The position numbers and the translations under genes are program-made. The notes under the pieces are model-generated. The model had not been told where the DNA came from and made no database searches. It saw nothing but the letters and a program-made list of their open reading frames with translations. A stretch of 64,000 nt of DNA, from assembly GCF_000423925.1 (NCBI RefSeq), contig NZ_AUIX01000015.1, forward strand, positions 1 to 64,000, read 5' to 3'. Shown piece by piece: positions 18,679-26,426 of the stretch (the stretch's first letter is position 1; every line of letters begins with the position of its first letter). The stretch comes from Butyrivibrio sp. VCD2006. GTDB taxonomy: Bacteria > Bacillota > Clostridia > Lachnospirales > Lachnospiraceae.

Positions 18679-19053
18679 TTAAAGATAATGGGTCCTTTCA
18701 ATACGCATTCCAAATGGCGCAATAGCTATCTTTGCAATCTTGAAAAACTGTTTGCCAAAGGGTATGCCAATAATTGTTATGCATAGGAGGCAGCCCAACA
18801 GGAAATTTCCTAAAGCAAGTTCGATTCCGCCAAAGATGATCCACAAAACGTTCAAAAGGCAGGAACCTGCTCCGCCCTCATCTATAATTTCCTTACCAAA
18901 AGGATTAAGTGAAATGGATGATAACTTAAAGCATTGAAGTCCCACCGGAATACCGACTACCGTGATGCACCATAGTATGCCTGTAATCCACCATCCAAGT
19001 GCGCTGGCAAAGCCTCCAAGAATAATCCAAATAATGTTAGTTAAAATTCGCAT
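18679..19053 (-). CDS. YccF domain membrane protein
   Basis: A 124-residue inner-membrane protein made of two similar halves, each with a strongly hydrophobic segment and an LG-GI-LWCITVVGIPVGLQCFKL or LLGCLLCITIIGIPFGKQFFKI motif followed by PFG. This is the YccF (DUF307) signature. Function is unknown. GGAGGGG lies upstream of ATG on the minus strand. It is a separate small gene between the GlsB-like gene and the acidic-tail protein, all three on the minus strand. Confidence 0.88.
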   Translation of the reverse strand: MRILTNIIWIILGGFASALGWWITGILWCITVVGIPVGLQCFKLSSISLNPFGKEIIDEGGAGSCLLNVLWIIFGGIELALGNFLLGCLLCITIIGIPFGKQFFKIAKIAIAPFGMRIERTHYL

Positions 19054-19146
19054 GATTTTCCCCTCCTCATAAGCGATTTTATCTGTGCCATATTTTTGTC
19101 TTATTATAACAAAATTGTCGTTATTTCAATCATAAACAATATATAA

Positions 19147-19177
19147 AGAAAAAGGAGTAACCAGCTGATTACTCCTT
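19147..19177 (-). terminator. intrinsic terminator (minus strand)
   Basis: Read on the minus strand, AAGGAGTAA pairs with TTACTCCTT across a 7-base loop and is followed by TTTCTTTATA. It lies 47 bases after the stop of the acidic-tail membrane protein. Confidence 0.8.
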
Positions 19178-19223
19178 AACTCATCACTATATTTATTTCC
19201 GGACAAAACTAATCCTCAGCGGC

Positions 19224-19553
19224 TTACTCTGCTGTATCTGCTTCAGCCTCAGCTTCTTCAGTTGTGTCCTCAGCTTCTTCAGCAGTGTCCTCAGTCTCCT
19301 CAGCATCTGTTGCTTCAACTTCAAGGCTGTCTTCAGCTTCATCTGTAGGAACAACGTCCTCAACAGCCTCTGTTTCTGCTACTTCAGCAGGGTGCTTAGA
19401 TGCATATACTCTCCATGAAGCGAAGGAAACGATTCCGAGCAAAGCCAGAAGGCAAACAACCTTCATGATCTTGCGGTTTCTCTTCTGCTTAGCAAGTCTT
19501 TCCTTTCGGCCCTTCTTTTCTTTTTTGTACGCGTCAACTTTTTCCTGACTCAT
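19224..19553 (-). CDS. single-span membrane protein with acidic repeat tail
   Basis: A 109-residue protein. It has a very basic cytosolic N-terminus (1-28, rich in K/R), one membrane span (about 29-48, KVVCLLALLGIVSFASWRVY), and an outside tail of about 55 residues made of repeated A-E-E/T-E-D units. No known family. The low-complexity tail resembles those of secreted and membrane proteins in rumen Lachnospiraceae. GGAGGAGAT precedes the start codon on the minus strand. A terminator follows the stop, so it is a single-gene unit. Confidence 0.68.
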   Translation of the reverse strand: MSQEKVDAYKKEKKGRKERLAKQKRNRKIMKVVCLLALLGIVSFASWRVYASKHPAEVAETEAVEDVVPTDEAEDSLEVEATDAEETEDTAEEAEDTTEEAEAEADTAE

Positions 19554-19801
19554 TTTTATCTCCTCCCAACATTAAATGATATAAAGTGATCAGTCACATT
19601 TTAAAAATATCATTGGTCTGACACATTCATAACGATAACAAATAAATGTGTCTTAATTTTGAAATTATCACATAATTTTCAAATGTTAAAGAGTTTTTAT
19701 CCTCGAATTCCATAAAATGGTATATCCCATATCAAATATTAAGTAGGCAGCATTCCGCTTGCACTATAATATTTATAAAAAACACCCCGGAGGGCACATC
19801 T

Positions 19802-20671
19802 ATGAGACTTGGTACTTCATCCCCATTAGCACATAAATCGCCGGAAGAATGGGCTTCTAATCAAATAAAGCTTGGCTGTACAACTGTAGTTTTTCCTATA
19901 CAGAGCTATAATCCCGATCAGCCTCTCACTTCAAAAGAAAATAGTGAGCACGAAAAAACGATAATCGCCTACAAGGATGCTGCCGAAAAAGCAGGACTCA
20001 CAATTGCGGAGGTTGGCATTTGGAGAAATGCTCTGGCTTCCGATCCCGATGAACGAAAGGCTAATCGCAACTATTGTATCGAGCAGCTGCGGCTTGCCGA
20101 TTTTCTTGGGGCGAGATGTGCAGTTAATGTGGCAGGAGCTCTTGGGCCCGTATGGGATGGAGGATATAGAGAAAACTTCTCAGATGAAGCATGGACGATG
20201 ACGGTAGACATGGTTCGTGAGATAATTGATACAGCTAATGTTAAAAACACATATTTCACGTTGGAGCCCATGCCGTGGATGATTCCCACAGGTCCCAAAG
20301 AATACTTAAAGCTCATCGATGCGGTTGACCGCGATAATTTTGCCGTACACATGGATATCATCAACATGATAAATTCAGCCGACAGATATTTTCATCCGGA
20401 GGAATTTGTAGATGAATGCGCAGAACTTCTTGGAAACAGAATAAGGAGCTGCCACATTAAGGACGTCCACCTGGATAGTCGTTACACACTAAGGCTTGAG
20501 GAGTGCGGTCCGGGCTCAGGGGAATTCCCGCTTAGGCACTACGTCACAAAAATGAATGAGATTGATCCCGATATGCCGATAATCCTCGAACATCTGGATA
20601 CCGACGAACAATATATAAAATACATGTCATACCTAAAGGAGGAACTCAATGGCTTATACAAGACTGTCTGA
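19802..20671 (+). CDS. sugar phosphate isomerase/epimerase-like TIM-barrel protein
   Basis: A 289-residue protein of the AP-endonuclease-2/xylose-isomerase-like TIM-barrel superfamily. Features include the MRLGTSS start, metal-site positions around the FTLEPMPWM glutamate, HMDIINMIN, SCHIKDVHL and LEHLD near the end, the usual pattern of metal-binding E, D, H, E residues. It probably isomerises or epimerises a sugar or sugar acid; the substrate is unknown. CCGGAGGG precedes ATG 19802. The next gene starts 23 bases before its stop, so the two form a coupled pair. Confidence 0.82.
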   Translation: MRLGTSSPLAHKSPEEWASNQIKLGCTTVVFPIQSYNPDQPLTSKENSEHEKTIIAYKDAAEKAGLTIAEVGIWRNALASDPDERKANRNYCIEQLRLADFLGARCAVNVAGALGPVWDGGYRENFSDEAWTMTVDMVREIIDTANVKNTYFTLEPMPWMIPTGPKEYLKLIDAVDRDNFAVHMDIINMINSADRYFHPEEFVDECAELLGNRIRSCHIKDVHLDSRYTLRLEECGPGSGEFPLRHYVTKMNEIDPDMPIILEHLDTDEQYIKYMSYLKEELNGLYKTV

Positions 20672-21185
20672 TGCTAATGAAATTACTGAGAGATACATGG
20701 ATTCTCTACTGATTGAACAACGTCTTATCGATTCGGTGGTAGCTGATACAAAGGCAACCCTCTTTGGCGAAGAGTTTTCCATGCCGGTGCTTACACCTGC
20801 ATTTTCACATCTCTCAAACTATAACGGTCGTGAGTACACGGGACTTGAGGAGTATTCTATTGCAGCAAAAGAGAGCAATATCCTGAATTTCTGTGGAATG
20901 ATGGAAAATGACATGTTTCAGAAGATAATGGATACCGGAGCAAAAACGGTAAGAATCGTAAAGCCCTATGCGGACAATGGAAAGGTGCGCGATCAGCTTC
21001 AGTTTGCTGAGGCGGCAGATGCTGCCGCTGTGGGAAGACCAATGCTTCCTTCCCTTGAAAAAGACGGCGCACCGGGAGTGGTAAAATTCCTTGAAGGAAT
21101 AAGAAATGAACTTCGATTTATAATGAGTAACACTGGCTTTAAGACTGTATCCGAGATTGATGATTCGGCATTGTACCAATATTAG
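20649..21185 (+). CDS. internally deleted FMN-dependent alpha-hydroxy-acid dehydrogenase (probable pseudogene)
   Basis: The first 124 residues match the N-terminal part of the lactate-oxidase/alpha-hydroxy-acid dehydrogenase family (EEFSMPVLTPAFSHL, KTVRIVKPYAD, DQLQFAEAADAAAVG). The last 50 match the end of the same family (GRPMLPSLEKDGAPGV, ELRFIMSNTGFKTVSEID). The protein is 178 residues instead of about 340. The piece between AVG and GRPML is gone, in frame, at about 21026-21037. The missing part carries the FMN phosphate site, the flavin-contacting lysine and the catalytic histidine, so activity is not expected. The ribosome site AAGGAGGAA is intact. Likely a recent deletion. Confidence 0.72.
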   Translation: MAYTRLSDANEITERYMDSLLIEQRLIDSVVADTKATLFGEEFSMPVLTPAFSHLSNYNGREYTGLEEYSIAAKESNILNFCGMMENDMFQKIMDTGAKTVRIVKPYADNGKVRDQLQFAEAADAAAVGRPMLPSLEKDGAPGVVKFLEGIRNELRFIMSNTGFKTVSEIDDSALYQY

Positions 21186-21186
21186 A

Positions 21187-21756
21187 CTATCTGACTATCA
21201 GCTCAAATACCACCATTGTTGAGGCCTCAGTCACAAGCGGAATCATGCCGAATATGTAACCGGTCATGGGTTTTACTCTGTAATACTGCAAATAGAAAAA
21301 CAGACTAAGCACAGCTGCGACTGCGACAATGGCGATGAAAAGCTTTGCATTTTGATAAGAGACACCGCTCTTGGTGAAGGCTCTATTGATGGCGGCAATC
21401 TCAAGCATGGTCCATCCGACAATTAGGAAAAGCTCTGAAGTCACCATTCTGTGCAGAAGAACTTTGGATCCCAATAAAAGAACTACATATGCGATCACTC
21501 CAACAGCTATGATCGTGATTCCTGAAACAAGCCCTGTCCTTGTGGCAAAACCGTTTGCCGGGGGCTTGTTTATTATGCCCAGCATAGTCATAGCAAGGCC
21601 TGCAAGACCAAACACGGCTGTGATTATCAGCAATATTCCATTTTTTCCTGCTGTATGGCCATCTCCCTGTGATGGATGAAAAGCTACCGCCCACCAGATA
21701 AGATAGAAAATGCAGCACACTATCAAAAGTCCTTGTCCAAATTTAAGTTGTCCCAT
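21187..21756 (-). CDS. six-span membrane protein of unknown function
   Basis: A 189-residue integral membrane protein with about six spans (roughly 7-24, 40-62, 76-97, 105-123, 136-155, 165-187). The first loop contains WWAVAFHPSQGDGHTAGKNG. I recognise no family. GAGGG stands upstream of ATG on the minus strand. Its end lies one base from the stop of the deleted dehydrogenase, which is convergent, with no terminator in between. Confidence 0.7.
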   Translation of the reverse strand: MGQLKFGQGLLIVCCIFYLIWWAVAFHPSQGDGHTAGKNGILLIITAVFGLAGLAMTMLGIINKPPANGFATRTGLVSGITIIAVGVIAYVVLLLGSKVLLHRMVTSELFLIVGWTMLEIAAINRAFTKSGVSYQNAKLFIAIVAVAAVLSLFFYLQYYRVKPMTGYIFGMIPLVTEASTMVVFELIVR

Positions 21757-21946
21757 ATAAATTCCCTCGATTTTCTGTAAGCTTTGTTTTTGTAGTAGAA
21801 GGCATATTTGCTTTGTTTTCTTAATCTGATGGTACTATTGCTTTAGCAAAAAGTCCAATAAGATAAACAGTGCTCTGCTTATTGAGGTGTATAATGGTAA
21901 GGTATGAACAAAAATAATAAGCTAAAGGATAGGATTAGGAGAAGAA

Positions 21947-22714
21947 ATGATAGATAGAATTAAAGAGATTGCAAAAGAAGCCGGAGAGATCATGGTAAAT
22001 GCCGTGCGTCCGAAGATTATGGAAAAATCCGGGCATGCCAATTTTTGCACGGAGACAGATGAAAAGGTCCAGAGATTTTTGATGGAAAAGCTTCATGAGG
22101 TTTTGCCGGAAGCGCAGTTTCTGGGTGAAGAGGACGGGCAGGATGTTTTTACTGAAAAGATGAGCAAAGGGTATTGCTTCGTTATTGACCCAATAGATGG
22201 CACCTCAAATTTTATTTATGAGTACAGACCATCAGTTGTTTCGATAGCTCTTCTTAAGGATGGAAAGGCACATATGGGAGTGATTTATAATCCCTATGAT
22301 GACATGCTTTTTTCAGCTATAGATGGTCAGGGTGCCTATATGAACGGAGAGGAGATCATGTCTTCCGATGCGCCGCTTTCCGATTCGCTGGCGGTATTTG
22401 GAACGGCTCCGTACTATACAGAGCTAAGGGACAGGTCCTTTGAAATAGCAAGAAATCTGCTTCCTTTATGTGTTGATCTAAGAAGGTCAGGAACGGCTGC
22501 CTGGGATATGTGCTGCGTGGCACTCGGAAGATGTGCGCTTTATTTTGAGATGAGGGTTCAGCTTTGGGATTATGCGGCAGCAGCGCTTATTGCCAAGGAG
22601 GCAGGCTGCAGAATTACTGATATCGAAGGGAATCCGCTTTCATACACGGGACCAACCTCTGCACTCTGTATGGCGAGAGGTGTTAAGGAAATACCGGAGT
22701 GTTTTGAAAAATAA
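21947..22714 (+). CDS. inositol monophosphatase family protein
   Basis: A 255-residue cytosolic Mg-dependent sugar phosphatase of the inositol monophosphatase family. The metal-binding motifs are present: E61/E62 in LGEEDG, D81-P-I-D84-G-T-S in FVIDPIDGTSNF, and WDYAAAALIAKEAG near the C-terminus. Substrates in this family vary (inositol phosphate, fructose bisphosphate, PAP). The length is normal. AGGAGAAG precedes ATG 21947. It is followed after 84 bases by an MBL-fold hydrolase gene on the same strand. Confidence 0.9.
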   Translation: MIDRIKEIAKEAGEIMVNAVRPKIMEKSGHANFCTETDEKVQRFLMEKLHEVLPEAQFLGEEDGQDVFTEKMSKGYCFVIDPIDGTSNFIYEYRPSVVSIALLKDGKAHMGVIYNPYDDMLFSAIDGQGAYMNGEEIMSSDAPLSDSLAVFGTAPYYTELRDRSFEIARNLLPLCVDLRRSGTAAWDMCCVALGRCALYFEMRVQLWDYAAAALIAKEAGCRITDIEGNPLSYTGPTSALCMARGVKEIPECFEK

Positions 22715-22798
22715 GCACTTTTTTATATGTTTTAGCGAATATCAGTATTATAATGGAATAAGGGTTTATATGTATCAAGAAATGTGGGGGGAGAAACA

Positions 22799-23440
22799 TT
22801 GCTGGATAGTATTAGAGTTTTTACACATAGCAGTATCAGGATTGAGAGCAGATTCGGAGTAATTTATGCGGATCCATTCGGGCTTAAGGAGAGCTTTAAT
22901 GATGCGGCTTTCATACTGATAACGCACGATCATTATGATCATTTTTCACCTGAAGATATCGCAAAGGTTATTAAGAGCGATACCATTATTGTCGGACCTG
23001 AAAAAATGGAGGATAAGCTTCGTTCGGTTGCCGGCGAAAATAATAAGGTGTATGCCCTTGCGCCGGGTGTATATAAGGAGATAAACGGGCTGGAGATTGA
23101 GACCGTTCCAGCGTACAACAATCTTAAGCCGTTCCATCCAAAGGTGATGGGATGGGTAGGATATATCATAAGGCTTGATAAGCGTGTGTACATTGCAGGT
23201 GATACCAGCCTTACCAAGGACAATCAGCAGGTTAAGTGCGAGGTTGCAATGGTGCCTATAGGCGGGAAGTTCACCATGAATCCTGAAAAGGCGGCTGAGC
23301 TTATCAATATTATTCGCCCCGAGTATGCTATTCCTACTCACTATGGGAAAATAGCCGGAAATCCGGAATGTGCTGTAGCATTTAAGGAAAACGTGAAGCC
23401 TCCGGTGAAGGTTGTGGAAAAGATCGAGTATTTTGATTGA
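22799..23440 (+). CDS. MBL-fold metal-dependent hydrolase
   Basis: A 213-residue metallo-beta-lactamase-fold protein, UlaG-like. The metal motif H43-x-H45-x-D47-H48 (THDHYDH) is intact; a further metal aspartate lies in YIAGDTSL and a histidine in PTHYGKIAG. Members act on varied phosphodiester or lactone substrates. I place the start at TTG 22799 because the purine-rich GGGGGGAG at 22786-22793 gives good spacing; the longer GTG start at 22784 would overlap that site. The start choice is moderately sure. A terminator follows the stop at 23509. Confidence 0.8.
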   Translation: MLDSIRVFTHSSIRIESRFGVIYADPFGLKESFNDAAFILITHDHYDHFSPEDIAKVIKSDTIIVGPEKMEDKLRSVAGENNKVYALAPGVYKEINGLEIETVPAYNNLKPFHPKVMGWVGYIIRLDKRVYIAGDTSLTKDNQQVKCEVAMVPIGGKFTMNPEKAAELINIIRPEYAIPTHYGKIAGNPECAVAFKENVKPPVKVVEKIEYFD

Positions 23441-23508
23441 TAGATGTGAAAGTGGCATGTTTTTTAGGAAGAAATCAGAGAAGTTTTACTGGAAAAAGAA
23501 TTAGTTTA

Positions 23509-23537
23509 AGCTCCGGAAGTGATTCCGGAGCTTTTTG
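23509..23537 (+). terminator. intrinsic terminator
   Basis: AGCTCCGGAA pairs perfectly with TTCCGGAGCT across a GTGA loop and is followed by TTTTT. It ends the inositol phosphatase/MBL unit. Confidence 0.92.
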
Positions 23538-23571
23538 AAAAGATAATATGGATTCATATATAGGAGGACAT

Positions 23572-24036
23572 ATGTTAGAAGTAGGAACAAAGGCACCATC
23601 ATTTGAACTGCCCGATCAGAACGGCGATATGCATAGGCTTGAGGATTACCGCGGAAAAAAGGTTATCCTGTATTTCTATCCAAAGGACAACACTTCAGGA
23701 TGTACTAAGCAGGCCTGCGGCTTTTCGGAGAGATATCCGCAGTTCACCGAGAAGGGTGCGGTTGTGCTTGGCGTAAGCAAGGATACAGTGGCATCTCATA
23801 AGAAGTTTGAGGAAAAATATGGCCTTGCCTTTACACTCCTGGCAGATCCGGAGCGCAAGGTTATAGAAGCCTACGATGTCTGGAAAGAGAAAAAGAATTA
23901 TGGCAAGGTTTCCATGGGCGTGGTAAGAACCACCTACCTAATCGATGAAGACGGAATCATCATCAGAGCTAACGACAAGGTTAAAGCAGCTGAGGATCCG
24001 GAGAAGATGCTTGGGGAAATTCTGGTTATTAAGTAA
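23572..24036 (+). CDS. bcp: thiol peroxidase / peroxiredoxin, BCP type
   Basis: A 154-residue peroxiredoxin of the bacterioferritin-comigratory-protein type, which reduces hydrogen and organic peroxides in the cytosol. The peroxidatic cysteine C44 and resolving cysteine C49 are in TSGCTKQACG, the arrangement seen in E. coli Bcp. GVSKDTVASHKKFEEKYGL and the late VRTTYLID segment are also typical. ATG 23572 is preferred over an in-frame ATG 24 bases upstream because AGGAGG at 23562-23567 precedes it. A protective role in an anaerobe is expected. Confidence 0.92.
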   Translation: MLEVGTKAPSFELPDQNGDMHRLEDYRGKKVILYFYPKDNTSGCTKQACGFSERYPQFTEKGAVVLGVSKDTVASHKKFEEKYGLAFTLLADPERKVIEAYDVWKEKKNYGKVSMGVVRTTYLIDEDGIIIRANDKVKAAEDPEKMLGEILVIK

Positions 24037-24139
24037 TTAAAGTATTGATTGCGCAAAATTGAAAAAAGTGATAAAACAGAATTCTGTGTCTATTAATTAG
24101 TGAAATGAAATGGATACAGGAGGATGGTTAATAATTTTC

Positions 24140-25453
24140 ATGACTAAAGGCTCTATTACAAAGAATTTAATACTGTTTGCTGTTCCACTTTTTCTTGGGC
24201 AGCTTCTTCAGCAGTTATATAGCATCGTTGATTCTGTGGTTGTCGGAAATGTCCTTGGAAAGGAAGCACTGGCAGCTGTTAGTACTACGGGAAGCCTTAT
24301 CTTTTTGATGGTTGGTTTTATCAACGGCCTCTTCATGGGAAATAGTGTTATCATCGGTAAGAGCTATGGCGCGAAGAATTATAAAGAATTATCGATAGCG
24401 ACTCATACAGGAATTGCATTCGCGATTCTAATGGGACTCGTGATGACTGTATGGGGCTATTTTTTTACGCCGGTTCTCCTTGGATGGATGGGAACACCTG
24501 CGGATGTTATGGACAATTCCGTTCTGTATTTCAAGATATATTTTCTTGGCGGGCTTGGAAATATTCTTTACAGCGCATGTTGCGGCGTTTTTCAGGCTGT
24601 GGGAGATTCTAAGCGCCCGCTGTATTACCTGATAGTCAGCACGGTAATCAATACAGTGCTTGATATTGTGTTTGTAAAATATCTGGGATTAGGAATTGGA
24701 GGAGCGGCGTTTGCCACTGTAATTGCACAGTTTATCAGTGCTCTTATGGCATTCGTAAAGCTCACAATAGTTGATGGTCCCCATAGAATATTTTTGAACA
24801 AGCTCAAAATGGATATGAATATTTTGGCAAAAGAGCTGAAGATAGGTGTTCCGACCGGAATACAGAACAGCGTGATTGCTATAGGAAATGTTGTGGTTCA
24901 GTCTAATATAAATGCCTTTGGATCGGCTGCCATGGCAGGTTGCGGAAGCTATTCCAAGCTGGAAGGATTTGTTTTTCTTCCAATTACATGTATTTGTATG
25001 GCGCTGACAACTTTTGTAAGTCAGAATATTGGTGCCGGTGAAATCGAAAGAGTAAGGAAAGGTTCTGTCATTGGAAGTGCTATAGGTGTGGGAAGTGCGG
25101 AGCTTATTGGCGTGGCGATTTTTGCTTATGCACCGATTTTCCTTAGAATGTTCTCAAGTGAACCTGAAGTTCTTGCGATTGGTACAACTCAGGCAAGGAC
25201 AGAGAGCCTGTTCTTTTTCCTTCTGGCTCTTAGTCATTGCCTCGCCGGAATATACAGAGGTGCCGGAAAAACTACAGTGCCGATGATTGTCATGCTTTCC
25301 AGCTGGTGTCTGCTCAGAATTACCTATATTACCATAATTGTGAAGCTTATTCCCGTAGTCAACGTGATTTTCTGGGCTTATCCGCTTACATGGTCTGTTA
25401 GTACCATAATTTTTATTATTTATTATTTCAAAGGAAAGTGGCTCAAGTACTAA
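24140..25453 (+). CDS. MATE family efflux transporter
   Basis: A 437-residue membrane protein with about 12 spans and the two-fold repeat of MATE exporters. It starts MTKGSITKNLILFAVPLFLGQLLQ, with LYSIVDSVVVGNVLG, GKSYGAKN, and in the second half VFLPITCICMALTTFVSQNIGAG and YRGAGKTTVPM. It probably exports drugs or metabolites using an ion gradient. The start at 24140 fits the family; the only strong AGGAGG (24118-24123) is 16 bases away, so an upstream start at 24110 or an unusual one between remains possible. The stop overlaps the convergent HD gene by four bases. Unlike the remnant near 15.4 kb, this copy is intact. Confidence 0.88.
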   Translation: MTKGSITKNLILFAVPLFLGQLLQQLYSIVDSVVVGNVLGKEALAAVSTTGSLIFLMVGFINGLFMGNSVIIGKSYGAKNYKELSIATHTGIAFAILMGLVMTVWGYFFTPVLLGWMGTPADVMDNSVLYFKIYFLGGLGNILYSACCGVFQAVGDSKRPLYYLIVSTVINTVLDIVFVKYLGLGIGGAAFATVIAQFISALMAFVKLTIVDGPHRIFLNKLKMDMNILAKELKIGVPTGIQNSVIAIGNVVVQSNINAFGSAAMAGCGSYSKLEGFVFLPITCICMALTTFVSQNIGAGEIERVRKGSVIGSAIGVGSAELIGVAIFAYAPIFLRMFSSEPEVLAIGTTQARTESLFFFLLALSHCLAGIYRGAGKTTVPMIVMLSSWCLLRITYITIIVKLIPVVNVIFWAYPLTWSVSTIIFIIYYFKGKWLKY

Positions 25454-26217
25454 TCTTCAAAAAATAAATCAATTTCTTTTCTGATAACCGTAAGAGCATT
25501 TTTCATGGACTCATTTTGGGTGGGAAAATCGAACAGTTTGTACAGATTCCCCTGCTCCATTGTGAGTTCGCGGCTCTTTGGGTATACCAGTTCAAATGCC
25601 ATTCCGATGTGCCCGATCTGGCGGTCGGCAGTTGTGAGCGTGGGCGTCCTGAGAACGGCCTGATGCGCCATGACCTGCTCGAGAGCAGACGGTGTTACCT
25701 CTGCGGTGACAAGCTGCTCCATCGGCTCATTAAATAGTTCTTCAGGCGGAGTGTCGACTATAACTCTGAAAATATCAATCTTATCAGCATCCCTTAAAAT
25801 GTTGCAGAACATGAGAGCTTTATCTGTGATATTCTCATCTATTCTATATTTGTTGTGCTGCCTTATTACTGTTTCGAGCATGTCATCTATAGACCTGTCA
25901 TCTGTAAAGAGGTCTGTAAGACGCTCTTCTCCGAATAGAAGATCAGCGCCAAATGCTGCGTGATCGATCGACTTTGCATCAACAAAAGTGTTGTATCTTC
26001 TTAGCTGTTCAAATCTTCCTATGTCATGGAGCATTCCTGAAAGCCAGCTAAATTCAATATCGTCATCTGAAAGACCAAGAGACTCTGCAATGCACTCGCA
26101 GTTGTCAGCTACCTTATAGGTGTGGATAATCTTAAGTGCTATCAGAGTATTATCAGGATCATAATTTTTTGTATATGCTGCGAACTGCTCTCGCACGCGC
26201 TTTCTATCTATGTTCAT
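25450..26217 (-). CDS. HD domain phosphohydrolase-like protein
   Basis: A 255-residue cytosolic protein of the HD superfamily. Metal-binding residues are visible as H32 (IHTYKVAD), H64-D65 in MLHDIGRFEQL, H85 in IDHAAFGA and a later aspartate in RDADKIDIFR. HD proteins cut phosphomonoesters, nucleotides or cyclic dinucleotides; the substrate is unknown here, and the lack of a GYP motif speaks against a c-di-GMP HD-GYP enzyme. The ribosome site on the minus strand (GGAG, 12 bases off) is weak. A minus-strand promoter is proposed at 26257-26286. Confidence 0.82.
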   Translation of the reverse strand: MNIDRKRVREQFAAYTKNYDPDNTLIALKIIHTYKVADNCECIAESLGLSDDDIEFSWLSGMLHDIGRFEQLRRYNTFVDAKSIDHAAFGADLLFGEERLTDLFTDDRSIDDMLETVIRQHNKYRIDENITDKALMFCNILRDADKIDIFRVIVDTPPEELFNEPMEQLVTAEVTPSALEQVMAHQAVLRTPTLTTADRQIGHIGMAFELVYPKSRELTMEQGNLYKLFDFPTQNESMKNALTVIRKEIDLFFED

Positions 26218-26256
26218 GTGTGTAATAACTCCCGATTGAAGCTGTCAATTTTCATC

Positions 26257-26286
26257 ATAATAGTACAGGGACAAAGTTGTTGTAAA
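26257..26286 (-). promoter_or_regulatory. candidate promoter of the HD domain gene
   Basis: On the minus strand, TTTACA (26281-26286), an 18-base spacer and TATTAT (26257-26262) fit a sigma-A promoter, 40 bases before the HD start codon. Moderately good match. Confidence 0.5.
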
Positions 26287-26357
26287 GGATAAACATTGAG
26301 TCTGGTGAGTGATTAGTCAGTACTGTCCAATAAACTTCTCACCACAAGATATTGGGG

Positions 26358-26386
26358 TTGATTTTAGGAACAAAGGTTCGTATAAT
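26358..26386 (+). promoter_or_regulatory. SOS promoter of the Y-family polymerase
   Basis: TTGATT (26358-26363), a 17-base spacer and a perfect TATAAT (26381-26386). The first LexA box lies inside the spacer, so LexA binding would block RNA polymerase directly. Confidence 0.85.
26367..26380. promoter_or_regulatory. LexA (DinR) box 1
   Basis: GGAACAAAGGTTCG matches the Gram-positive SOS consensus CGAAC-N4-GTTCG in all but the first base. It lies between the -35 and -10 of the promoter. Confidence 0.85.
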
Positions 26387-26398
26387 GGGTGCACCGCG

Positions 26399-26412
26399 GG
26401 AACAATTGTTCG
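26399..26412. promoter_or_regulatory. LexA (DinR) box 2
   Basis: GGAACAATTGTTCG contains the perfect palindrome GAACAATTGTTC and matches the DinR consensus except at its first base. It lies in the 5' leader, ending at the edge of the ribosome site, 32 bases (about three helical turns) from box 1, so the two LexA dimers would sit on the same DNA face. Confidence 0.87.
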
Positions 26413-26426
26413 AGGAGGTGAATAGT

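Noticed and set aside
24118..24144. A tiny leader peptide starting at ATG 24124 before the MATE gene
   Set aside because: Its start codon touches the AGGAGG with no spacing and the peptide is seven codons, so translation is unlikely.
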